The position numbers were made by a program, and so were the translations under genes. DNA of 40,813 bases from Acrasis kona (lineage: Eukaryota; Heterolobosea; Eutetramitea; Acrasida; Acrasidae), in the NCBI GenBank assembly GCA_026419775.2, contig JAOPGA020000502.1, positions 1 to 40,813 on the forward strand. Reading direction: 5' to 3'. Numbering within the stretch: the first letter of the stretch is position 1; each line of letters begins with the position of its first letter. Below, one piece after another: positions 7,965 through 18,800 of this stretch. The notes below the pieces were generated by a model that saw only the letters and a list, made by a program, of their open reading frames with translations, was not told where the DNA came from and did not search any database.

Positions 7965-10866
7965 TTATTTCTTTTGATCAGCAGCCAACACTTTTGGACT
8001 GAATGCATTATTTCTTCTCTTATGCGCGCTCTCATTTTCCGAACCAGCGCGTTTCGCCTGCGGTATATCCAACAACTCCACATCCTGTTCCTGTCCAACA
8101 CCACCAACCGCTCCACCGCTCACCTGAGCAGCAGCACTACCAACTGCCCTATTGCCCATCAACACGGCAGGAGTCAAGAATTTATCAGCATAACTCAACA
8201 CAAATCTCAGCGCCAACGCCAACGTTGCATTAGCATCGGGCGAATCCACGTATTGATATAATTCGCTCCTCAAGTACGTCCAGAAGAACACCAATCCCAA
8301 CAAGAGCAAAACGATTAAAAGTAAAGGTCTAGATAAAATGTACATGAACTCGTTCCAACCCAATACCAACAAAATGGGGAATATCCACATGGGTATATTG
8401 GCCCTCTAACGAAGAGAGTGAGTCGTGGCGAATGGCATCAATAACACTTACTCTTGCTTGTTGAGCCAAGAAATTAGTTTGTGCGTCCTTCAGGCTACTT
8501 TGACACTTTAACGAGAAATTTTCGAACAATCGAAGACATGATTCTTGATTCAAGAGTATTAACTCTTGTTGTTGTGGATCCAATTCTGGAAATGGTAATC
8601 CTTCGATATCAATGTCTACGTTCAGATCCAAATGATGATCGTCCATCGACGGTTCGATTCTGCACAAGAAGAACAAATCCAATAATTGAAGAGAATGATT
8701 CAAACTGGTTTGATATCGATTCGTAATTTCTTCGATGCTCCTGAATACTTTGGGAACTCCATTTTCGAATCTATCGAATGAGAACATGTAAAAAAAAATA
8801 AATTCAACACGCACCTGAATCCATCTTCGAATTTCTTGTACATTTTGAGGGAGAGGTGATTTGCAGAATCCTTGATCTTTGCGTATACTACTTGATTTGC
8901 GTTCCTTCTAATCTTTTCCTTGTATTCTTGTAATTCGGCATCGGACGATTCGAATCCCTTCTTTAAAGTGTTGGTCAAGTAATCTTCCACGTCTCTCAAT
9001 ATGGTCTGTAATTGTTCTCTAATGTGGATCCACATGTCGGGCGTTGGATGGTGGAGTAATGGCGAAATGTTGGATTGGACCGATTCGGTGATGGTTTGTG
9101 TTTCGTCGGAAAGTAACATTTGTAATTGATCTTTTCTTGCTTGCGATACGAATCGATTCACTTCTTCATGTAAAGTATCCAACTGCATCGCGATTAGAGA
9201 TTTTGGAAAATGCTGCTTACTTGAGTTTGAAAGTTCCAATTCTCTCCTGGGTACATTGTGTTTTTGGCCCCATCAATGAAGAATTCATCAATCTTGGATC
9301 GGATCAGATTGATGGCGTCGGTGAAGTCGGTCAGGATGCCTCCCTTCGCGGTCGCTGCCGTTAAAAGTTTTTGGAAGAATTCTAATGCATTGTGTCTGAT
9401 GAGATCCAATTGGCTGTTATAGTACAACAAGAGTTCCGATTTCATTTTGGATTCCAATTCTTCTCTTCTCTTTGCCGCAACGTCCTTTACGTATAAGCTC
9501 GTTTGTGAATCATAATCAGCTAAAAATGTTAAATCATCTCACAACGTGTCATCATCATGTACCTAAAACGGCATCAACGATTTTTTTGGCATTCTCTCCG
9601 AAACGTGTGATGATTTGTTTGTTTTTGATCTTCTTTTGCCATTCTTCGGTGGCGACGTTGAATTGTTCGAAAACTTCTTTTGCAATTTCTCCGCAACGAT
9701 ACATGGCCAACATTTCTTTTTGGGTGGGTAGGTCCAAGTCCTTGTTTGAAATGATTACGTCCTGGCGAAATCATGATGATGAATGATGATGAACGATTAC
9801 TTACCCATACGCTTGATGCGAAATGATTTAAACCATCAATCGGAACGCTCTTCTTGTATTGATCCAAGAATACGAATTCTTCATTGTTCTTGTCGACGAA
9901 GCGGTTGCGTAATTGTGACACTCTTTCGTACCATTCCTTCTCTTGGAGGACCTTGTGAGGTAGACTGGTGAATTTGAAATCAAAAAAGTTCATGACGGAA
10001 GAGTCTTTGAACTCTGGTGGCTAAAGTAAATGATGAAAATGAATGAAAAATGACGAAGAACACAAACCTTAATGATGGAAGTCCATATCTTGTCGACGTC
10101 TTCTTGTATTTGTTTACGTAGAACGCTTAATGGGGACGTTTCAGCAATGTGATCTCTAATGACGAATAAAAGTAAGGTCTTGCTTGTGCGATCTTTTTGG
10201 AACAATTGTAAGTTGAGCTCAAATACTGTTTTCAAGAGTGAATAGTTTGAGGCTTGGAATCTTCCAATATCGTTTTGCCACATGTTGACGAGTAGGACCT
10301 CAGCAATAGATAATGCAAACAAGGATATTTTTCTTTCAAAGCTCTACGTTTGTTTAAGAAACGATTTTCTTCAAGATGTAATTAAATACCATGTTTTCTT
10401 CTCCTCTTTCTTTACTGTCCGTACCTTCCAAGTCCATGACCAAAATGTCATGTTCCTTACTTTTACTTGCGCAAATACCCTTGGTGACTTGGTATCTTCC
10501 AGAATTGGCCTTTTTATTCATGTTAAAAGTAGAGATTAAAATGGCTCAAACCTGCATGGTTGGGAATTTTGTTTGGAACATGGCGTTTAGTAGGGTACTC
10601 TTTCCACTACTTTGTGGACCGAAAACGGCTAATAGTCCGTAATCAAGACCATTTTTTATAAAGCCAGTATCGACAAGAAGATTTTGAAGGTCGTTACTTG
10701 AAAATTAAGCATTAATAATGTTGGAAACTCACGTGTACGTTCCATTCTCATCAATCAATTGGACGAAATTTCCTTCCGCAAATATTTTTCTTCTCTCCTC
10801 TGCCTCAGATTCGGAATAGTCGCTTTTTTGAACAACAACCAAATCATCGTCATTGTGTGTGGACAT
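7965..10866 (-). CDS. RHD3/Sey1 (atlastin-like) ER membrane-fusion GTPase
   Basis: Ten exons on the minus strand: 10733-10866, 10552-10696, 10390-10509, 10068-10343, 9805-10020, 9563-9761, 9221-9519, 8815-9182, 8452-8770 and 7965-8405; 838 residues, close to the family's usual length. The P-loop [12 protein letters not shown] is at 71-82, the switch region KFPTMQ...TKGI at 88-105, [13 protein letters not shown] near 119-131, and the G4-type RD in FVIRDH. A long helical bundle follows. Two adjacent membrane segments ([14 protein letters not shown] and [14 protein letters not shown], about 696-736) form the ER hairpin. Plant RHD3 and yeast Sey1 fuse ER tubules by GTP-driven dimerisation. The C-terminal tail is short and partly basic. 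All joins keep frame (2517 nt). Confidence 0.95.
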
Positions 10867-10876
10867 GGTGACGTGG

Positions 10877-11088
10877 TTAAATTAAAATTTTATTTTTAGA
10901 AGCATTGTAAGGTACGCACTTTTGTTCATAAATATTCTCGCTCACTTTATTTGTGGACTTTGTATCAAAGAAGGCTGTTGGATGGATTTTGGTGGCCAAG
11001 TACTTTTTTAATTACACTAAAGAATTAGAAGAGCATTTACTTCAGTATTTGCTGTAGGAACATTGTCAAAAAATGGAATGAAAGGCAT
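10877..11088 (-). CDS. 57-aa spliced small protein just upstream of RHD3
   Basis: Exons 11041-11088 and 10877-11002, with a 38 bp intron (GTAAAT ... AAAAAG). The protein starts MPFIPFFDNVPTANTEYLAT and ends YNASKNKILI. Both exons are open, the phase is 0 and the splice sites are good. No family recognised; the short N-terminus with aromatic residues would suit a small organelle or membrane-associated subunit, but that is a guess. The stop lies only 10 bp before the ATG of the RHD3 gene on the same strand, so its 3' UTR must overlap the RHD3 promoter or the two are on one transcript. It was too short for a simple ORF scan to show. Confidence 0.6.
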
Positions 11089-11162
11089 TTGAAATGTTCA
11101 ATAGGTAGAGATCCGTTAAAGTTAAGTGATAGGTTTGTTATAATTAAAATCATGATTATTTT

Positions 11163-11498
11163 TTACATGTCTTGTGTATTGTCAAGTGATATGTCCTCGA
11201 TGTCAGTTGTTGACAATTCGCTAGGTTCAGTTTGATCCTCCTCCGCTGGTAAGGTGTCGTTCTGACGAAAATTAACATGATTGACATATAAATTACTTAC
11301 ATGGTTTGCGTTCAAAACAACTAATAAATCTTGGCTCCTTGTTTCGTTTTGTATGCGATCGAGTCCTTTATCATATTCCTGCTCCAACCTTTCTAACTCC
11401 TCCTCATCATTGATTTTAGCGTGTTTAAACCATAGCCTGTTATATCTGGCCTCATGATTATTAAAAGTTGGTAACATTTTACAAGTGACACTTGACAT
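11163..11498 (-). CDS. Hypothetical acidic protein, about 98 aa, 5' end uncertain
   Basis: From the first in-frame ATG: exons 11301-11498 and 11163-11261. The 39 bp intron between them has a GTAAGT donor and is a multiple of three without a stop, so it can be retained in frame. Frame-compatible sequence continues upstream to 11543 after an ATAG acceptor-like site, so a first exon may lie further right. The protein has KINDEEELERLEQEYDKGLD, a helical acidic block, and ends SLDNTQDM. No family recognised. Confidence 0.5.
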   Translation of the reverse strand: MSSVTCKMLPTFNNHEARYNRLWFKHAKINDEEELERLEQEYDKGLDRIQNETRSQDLLVVLNANHVSNLYVNHVNFRQNDTLPAEEDQTEPSELSTTDIEDISLDNTQDM

Positions 11499-11543
11499 TG
11501 GTTGTCCATTCTTGAAATGAGCCTTAAAATTCGGAGATGACAA

Positions 11544-11978
11544 CTATCATGAGAGCAAGACACGGAGAGCGACCGCAAGTTCATTCGCGTCGTGCTCGTA
11601 CAATTTCCAGGGATTTGGATTTTTAATTTTTGCACAACTTTAAAACCAATCTAAGACTTTGAACAAAAAGTTGCCCAGCCGGTCATTTAACATAATCTTT
11701 TGACTGACAAATGTTCAGTTAATTTTTCCTCAAGCCTGAACATAAGAGGAGAAATATGCATTTAGTCCAAAAGTGTTGAACGACGATCAAAACAAACAAA
11801 CTTGATTTTTTTTATAATTATTTGTTGTTGTTGGCGGAGGGTAGTTGGTGTCGGCATAGTGTGACATTTGTCGTCTTCGGTTTCTTTTTCTCCTTTTTTG
11901 GATCCGGTTGTTGTCCAACGTCAATCAAATCGAAGAGTTGTTGGAACTGAATGTACTGGAAAAAAACATCTGTGGCAC
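11544..11978. other. Region between divergent genes
   Basis: It holds the possible first exon of the minus-strand gene (around 11545-11635) and the promoter or first exon of the plus-strand RhoGEF. A T-rich run at 11805-11830 and an ATAG acceptor-like site at 11860 precede an open frame into the DH domain. No ATG-containing first exon could be joined with confidence. Confidence 0.4.
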
Positions 11979-14554
11979 ATGAGTAGGCTTAACGTGGTCA
12001 AAGAGATTCTGGAGACTGAAAGATCCTATCTTGTAAGCTTGAAGGCTGTTGACACGACCTACGCAAAGCCACTTCAGTCTAGAATAAACCAATCTGGATG
12101 GATATCTGCCTATGATCATGCCATATTGTTTGGAAGTGTGGCAACCATTGTTGGAGTTAATGAAAAACTTTTAAGTGATTTGGAATTGAATTATGAACAA
12201 GATAGAAAGGGAAAGGTGGATCTTACCATTGGAGAGATTTTTTTAAAGTTTGCACCTTTTCTAAAAACATATACAACGTACGCCTATACCATTGATTTAT
12301 TTTGCTTACTTCAAGGTAGATATACGAACAGTTTTAACACAACCTGTGAACTTCTTCGTGATTTGAGAAGAAAGAATAAGCCCCTCGATGAGTTCCTAAC
12401 CGAACAAATTCGCAATCCAAAATCCGCGACCCACCCTCTGGAATCTCTACTGATTATGGTAAGTAACGTTTGGTTACATGTTTTATTAATAATACAGCCT
12501 GTACAACGTATACCAAGATACAACCTTTTGATTAATGAATTGTTGAAACATACATCGGCTTATCACAGGGACTATGAAAACTTGAAAAACGCATTGGTTC
12601 AGCTCAAAGAGGTAAGGTTGATCACTTACAAAAAGTCAACTCTCTTTTAGGTCACAAACCATGTCAACTCAAGAATAAGAGAGTATGAAGAAAACCAACT
12701 GCTAAACCAAATTGGTTCAGGGTTGAAATGGGACGCCGGCAAGTTGATCCTTCCACACAGAAAAATTAAATTCCTTCTATGCGACCATAAATCAGGTTAG
12801 TCACCACGAACACTTTTATGGGTTTTAACATGATTAGGATGGGTTAGTATGGTTTCAAAAAAGACAAAAGAATCACTTCCCACCCTCATGGTTGTACTTT
12901 CAGATTTAGTTTTGATTGTTAGTGGAGACTACATGGACAATGTACAAGATAGTTTTGAATATAACAGAGTGGACTGGTCAAAGTTAAAAATCGTTAAGTG
13001 GTTTTGGATTAGTTTACCAAAGGACCTACGATCCGACGAAGACATTGAAGTAAAGACTGATGTCAACTTGGAAGACTCACCTTCATCCTCTCCATCTGTC
13101 TCTTCCCCTACCACAGCTGCTGTCGCCGAACCAGTCCTACCAACATCACCTTCAACGCCCTCATCCGACATTTCACCAACCTCTAGTGACGCCTTCTCCA
13201 CTCCTAATCAAATTGATCTGCCTTCCCCAATCGACGTTTCTGTCGTACCTGAACAAGCACCTGTACAGGCAGCACCTGCATCACCAAGAAATTTATGGAA
13301 AAAGAAAAACATAACATCTAGGTTCTTCTTTCCGTGGATGTTCGACATGAATGAAGATGATGATCCTAAGCATGGTAAGTCGTTCATTCACTAGGTATCA
13401 ACTAACATTCAAAAGCATTCCAGTTCGTAACGGAAGATGACATTTATGTGATGGCCTTCAAGACCAACGAAGACAAGTGGAAGTGTATGGTCCAAATATT
13501 CAACGCATTAGAAAGTGCCGTAAAGGTTGACCCACAGTGTACAAATTACTATGCCATCATGAAGGATTACCAAAATGATGCCCTTGAGAATGAAGCTGTA
13601 TGTTCTTCAAATCCATCTAACCTAACTTTATAATAGATACAACAAAAGAAAGTAAAGCTAAGAAGAAAAACAGTCATTTCGTCATCAGACCTTCCACGTG
13701 CATTAATCTTTCGGAAAAAAATGGAACAAAAACTTCAATTCCTAGTGACGCCAGATAGGATCCAACAAGTAAAACACTTTGACACCAGCAACTGCGTTGG
13801 AGTTTGTGTAGCAACGGCCACTTTTAGAAATGCCAACCCAACCAAACATCAAATCAACTTTTATCGTGGAGATGTGTTTTTGATTTTCGAAAAACTAAGT
13901 CAGTCAGGAAAATGGTGGTTAGTGAAAAAAATTGGATTCAATAACTGTCCCGATCGCTACAAGATGCTAACAAGCAGTCAATTACCTCAAAAATACTTTG
14001 AATTGAGACAATTACAATTGGATCAACAACGGCGCTCAAAGAAACTAACGACGAGGCCAACACTTTTAAAACCAGTCAACAAGCACATGGTCAAGGTGAA
14101 CAACATTACCAAAGACGACATGAAGGATGCGGTGGATCGTCTGGATTTGGTCAAGCTTATAGAGTCAAAACATCAAGAAGTGTCACCGACGACCACAGAG
14201 ACCAGATCCTTTACATTGCCGGAACCTCGGGAAAGACGGAGTTTGTTCGTAAAAGTTCCGGTCATCCAGACCAGAGATATTTCCGAGGATGATAAATTTT
14301 TGAAAAGTTTAATCAACCTGTACGATGAGAGGGATGAAGTTGGAGTGGTTGCAAGTTACTTTATGAGCGAGACTAGCAAGGGATTGTCGTTAAAGATTTT
14401 GGATCTTGCTGAGCGTAGGGATGAGATGGAGATTAGAAAGACTAGAAACTACATGGTGAAGAAGAGGGATGTAAAGAAGAGCCCATCGGATGTAACAACT
14501 TCGGTCCCGGTCACAACAGAAAAGAGATCAAAATCATTGTTTGGTAAAAAGTAA
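11979..14554 (+). CDS. RhoGEF with DH, interrupted PH and SH3 domains
   Basis: Six exons: 11979-12458, 12498-12611, 12651-12795, 12838-13374, 13416-13597 and 13637-14554, about 791 residues from the first in-frame ATG. The open frame extends to 11868 without an ATG, so an upstream exon is possible. DH: VVKEILETERSYLVSLKAV at the start and QPVQRIPRYNLLINELLK near 158-176 (the QP straddles intron 1). The PH domain begins near 215-300 (LMVVLSDLVLIVSG), then a Ser/Thr/Pro insert of about 110 residues interrupts it, and the last strand and helix resume at 427-480 (FQFVTEDDIYVMAFKTNEDK). A divergent SH3 (GDVFLIFEKL...KWWLVKK) lies near 540-600. The C-terminus is basic. It should activate a Rho/Rac GTPase at membranes. 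Confidence 0.88.
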
Positions 14555-14610
14555 ACTTTGTATTTTTAATTCGTTTTTTGTTAATGTTTTGACTGCGACT
14601 GAGTGATTTG

Positions 14611-15114
14611 TTATTTGACTGGAACTGCAACCCACTCACAATCCATTTCTATTCCGGCCTTGACAAACATTGCATACACTGGACAGTGCTTCTCAACTTT
14701 TTTTTTCAATTGCAACAATCTCTCGTGTGGTTCATTTGTTTCAACTTGTGCTTTTAGAATTACTTTATTAAAGTGGCTGGGAATATTTGCATCTATCCCA
14801 GCATATCCTCTTGTATCAAGTATACCTTCAACGTGATTGAACTTAATTGTTCTAAAATCAAAATCCATTTTTTTAGCATAATACCTTGCTGTTGCAGTTT
14901 CGCATCCGCACAATGAAGCCAGTAGTGCATGTAAGGGAGTAGTTCCCAAGTCTTCTCCGCCTAAGGTCTCCGGCTCATCTAGTGTAAGTTGATGTTTCCC
15001 AGCAGTCGCCAGGGTTCTTGTTTTACCAGGACTGTGCGCTTCAATATGGAAACTTTTAGTATATTTCATGGTGCTGTAAAAGCATCTTGAGACAACAACC
15101 TTCAAGTTCCTCAT
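14611..15114 (-). CDS. OsmC/Ohr family protein, probably mitochondrial
   Basis: 167 residues from the ATG at 15114. That start gives MRNLKVVVSRCFYST, a typical amphipathic basic mitochondrial presequence ending just before MKYTKSF. The longer frame to 15210 opens with GTG and is not preferred. The OsmC fold is marked by TTPLHALLASLCGCETATAR around the first redox Cys and KKVEKHCPVYAMF with the second Cys. OsmC/Ohr proteins reduce organic hydroperoxides through this Cys pair. The gene faces the RhoGEF; their stops are 56 bp apart. Confidence 0.85.
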   Translation of the reverse strand: MRNLKVVVSRCFYSTMKYTKSFHIEAHSPGKTRTLATAGKHQLTLDEPETLGGEDLGTTPLHALLASLCGCETATARYYAKKMDFDFRTIKFNHVEGILDTRGYAGIDANIPSHFNKVILKAQVETNEPHERLLQLKKKVEKHCPVYAMFVKAGIEMDCEWVAVPVK

Positions 15115-15820
15115 GATCACTTTTGTTACAAAAATGAAGATTCCAAAGTCCAAGGCTTCAATAAGCCTGTTACACTGTATTGCACAATAATACTGAATGA
15201 CAGTTTCCACTTTGTTGATAATTTTGTGCCATTACAACCCTTCAACTTTCAAAAAATTGAGTAGCATGACCAACAATTGTCACCGTGAAGAACTAGAATA
15301 CCTCTTGTGGCCGGGGCATTGGAGATCTATAGATTCGATTAAAACTTGACATAATATCACCTCAGCACAGGTCCAACAGGGTCACACGTGGTGTTATATT
15401 GGAGACCAATATTCACTGATGATTCACAAACAATACGCTTCTTCAAGAATCAAATATGGAAGTTAAATGGTAACCGTCAGGCTGCTGTGCTTTGATGATT
15501 ACCAAAAAACTGTATAGTTTGGATCATGATTAGGCATTGGTTAAAAATATTCATTGCACGTTAAAAAACGTTTGTGCCGGGAATAGGAACTCCGATAGTG
15601 CCGGCCAAGTCGCGGATTTGAATACAAAAAGCAGGTTACAACGACTTTTAAATGCTGTCGGGATAATTTTATGGGTCACCCAGCAATTCAAATGTTCAAA
15701 AAAGTTCAAATTTTGAATCAATGACCATATAAAAACAATACCCGTCATGCTTGCGGGTTTATTACACAGTTATGGGCATAACCTCACTGCTAAACTTGAT
15801 TTACAAATCAAAGTACGACG
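15115..15820. other. Intergenic region with a promoter for the giant gene
   Basis: About 700 bp without a convincing gene. A plus-strand stretch at 15377-15470 reads GHTWCYIGDQYSLMIHKQY and may be an eroded exon. A palindrome-rich segment (TTCAAATTTTGAA) lies near 15700-15712. A TATAAAA box is at 15728-15734, 87 bp before the next ATG. Confidence 0.45.
15728..15734 (+). promoter_or_regulatory. TATA box (TATAAAA)
   Basis: ACCATATAAAAACA lies upstream of the 2103-residue protein gene. It is the only good TATA match in this spacer. Confidence 0.4.
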
Positions 15821-18800
15821 ATGATGTGGAAGCTGGTGCCCAGCTTACTACTACTGTACATCATCACCTATTCTCACAGCCTCCAAATTGATTCATTTCA
15901 ATCAAATACAACTAATAACTGGTCGCCTAGCAATGCCATCATCATTACTCCAGACCTCTACTACAATCCGCCTTATTCTGCTTATTGGATAGATACCGTC
16001 AACTATACGACCATTCAGTATCGATATCCGATACAAAATTGGAGCAATTACACTCACTTTGACATGTATGTATATAGCGTAATCGACACCTACGCATATA
16101 TGCACATTGCACTTAGTTCTCAAAATCCAGACACAGCCGGTTGGGATTACTATTATGGAAAGTTCATTTTGAATTGGAAGGGCTATTGGAAGAGAATTAG
16201 TTTTCCATTTAGTCAATTATTGCCGCAGAGATCGCCGATGGGATTTAATCAAATTGATTACATTAACATTTATACAACGTTTTCACAGTTTTTGCCGGTA
16301 CCAGAGACACGCGTTTACTTGGATAAAATTGAGATTTTGAAAAAGAATTTAGTGCCCATTACATCAATTAATGTAATGGTCAACTTACCAACATTTACAA
16401 ATTATAGCATTTCGATACCGTTTACGATTTCTAATGTTGCGTCCTATTCGATAAGCTATAGTGCTACTTTTGTAATTGACAACCCTAATGCACCGGTAAC
16501 GATTACAAAACCCACAACTCAACCATACGGGACCATCGCCAACAACACGTTACAAACCATTTTCGTTAACTTTACCTATAATGAAGCAAATTGGAATTGG
16601 ACCGATTACCGACTCGTTATATCCTTCGAAGACACTTCATTTGATGTCTATTATACTTTACAGTACGTTTCTTATAAACCGCACACAAAAAGACATCCCT
16701 ATACATGTATGACACAACAAGATATTATAAGAAACCAAATCTCTACAGATCCACTCATGACATCACTACGTGTCCTTCATTTAAACAACGCCGCAAAAGC
16801 TTACAACAGCTCCAAAATGAACGTGCCAATGGAAAGAGGCGGAAGTTCATTGTCATTTATTTGTAATAGCGGTCAACCGCTTCAATTTGACAGCGAATCT
16901 CCGTGGACTTATCTCTGTCCCTCTACCTTAGACTACTACGACGGTACGACGGATCCCACCAGAAGATCGGCTTGGGTCAACCTGATGCATAATTACATTT
17001 CATCAAATCTAAACGAACTTGCTTATGCATATATCATCAACAATGTGACCTATGCAATATATGCACCTGTGATAGCTAATGTGTTACTAAGTTATTCCAA
17101 TTTGTATCCAGCGTTAGATATTTATGATTTGAAAGGTAATCTGAATGGAGATTCTGGAGGGCGTCTCTTTGGACAATCACTAGATGAATCAGTGTTTGGT
17201 TATCAACTTGCTTTTTGTTATGATGCTATTTATCATACGTTATCAAATGGAGATAGAGTGCACATTGAAAATAATTTATTCAAGTCAATGTCAAAAACTA
17301 TTTTATTGAGCAATCAAACTATTTCTAATTGGCAAACTTATCATAATTCTTTTTTAACAACTGTTGGTATTTTGTTAGATGAACCTAATATGGTAAATGA
17401 TGCTATTTATAACCCAGGATCTGGTTTTGTTTATCAGTTACAAAATGGAGTGCTTGATGATGGCATGTGGTGGGAAGGATCTATTGCTTATCATCAATAT
17501 ACTCTACAAGCCTTTATACAAACGGCAGAGGCTTTTATTCGATACTCTGGAACTAATTTATATAACATGTCTGTTCCTACTTCTTCTTCTTCTTACAATT
17601 CTAGTAAATCACTACTGGACATGTTTAAAATTCTTATCATGTTGTTGAATCCTGATTTTATAAATCCGTCCATTAATGACTCTGTTTCTTACTTGATAAC
17701 TGCAGCCGGAAGTATTTTTGAAATTGCAAAAGTAAGGTATCCGTCCGAACCTATCTTTGATTGGTTGCTTTTGCAAATCAAAAGAGGAGGTTCAGAAATG
17801 AATACTGCCTTCACTGCCTTCCAATATAATGTAGTCAACTATAATACAAATGTTACAAAATATAATCCAATTGAGGGTTCTTATCATGCTTATGGAATGG
17901 GATTTAATGTGATGAGGAGATTGAATAATGATTATGTTGCCCTCAAATACGGAGCACATGGAGGTAGTCATGGTCATTATGATAAATTGAATTTGATAAT
18001 TCATTCTCAAGGTTGGTATAGTTTGCAAGATATAGGAAGCAAAGCTTATTCTCTTGGTGTTCATCAAAATTATTACAAAGGAACTGCATCTCATAATACC
18101 ATCATGGTCAACAACATGAGACAGTTGGAATCTGCAGGTAGTGCTGATTTTGTAAGCGAGACTTTAACAGTCGCTACATCAGGAGTCATTTATGGTAATA
18201 GTATTTCTTGTAAGAGAGCTAGTTTTTTGGTACCTGGTACCTTACAAACCAATCATACTTTGATTTATGATGTCATGTTTATTTTTGATACTAATTCTTC
18301 AACGTCCACTACTCTTTACAACACTAGTTATTTGTTACATTCCAGGGGTATTTGGTTACCATATGACGGCAACATGATGAATACAACTCGTCAAGTCACG
18401 TTGTCTGATACAGTGGGTCAATCAATCTTGGGAGCAAGTAGTGCTCTGGAGTGGACCTACTTTAAATCTCTCACACAATATATACCATCTACTTCACGTC
18501 CAGATGTGTCTTATTCGTTTGCAACCGATACCTCCTACTCTTCGTTCATCACCAGTAATTTTGTGCTGAATGAGTGGAGTCCTGGGTTGCGTGCAAGTGA
18601 TGTGAATGGTACGTTCATGGGACTATGGTCCGATCAAACGGTTAATCCTGTTATTGAGTGGTACCAATGTCCATATAATTTAGTAGGAATGGATTCTCTC
18701 AAGTTGACTTTGTATAATAACATTAGTAACAATGCTCAGATTACAATTGTAATGTATAGCGAAAATCCCAACACTGTTGGAGTTGACTACTATTATTATA

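Noticed and set aside
11925-12523. Minus-strand frames within the RhoGEF
   Set aside because: They are antisense shadows of conserved DH-domain codons.
14611-15210. The longer 199-residue OsmC reading frame
   Set aside because: It begins with GTG and adds residues lacking any domain; the ATG at 15114 gives a natural mitochondrial presequence.
15256-15470. A plus-strand small gene with MTNNCHREELEYLLWPGHW and a second open piece GHTWCYIGDQY
   Set aside because: No donor-acceptor pair joins the two pieces in frame; possibly an old relic, but not supportable as a gene.
15551-15748. A 65-codon minus-strand frame
   Set aside because: It overlaps the TATA region of the giant gene and shows no conserved motif or sensible composition.
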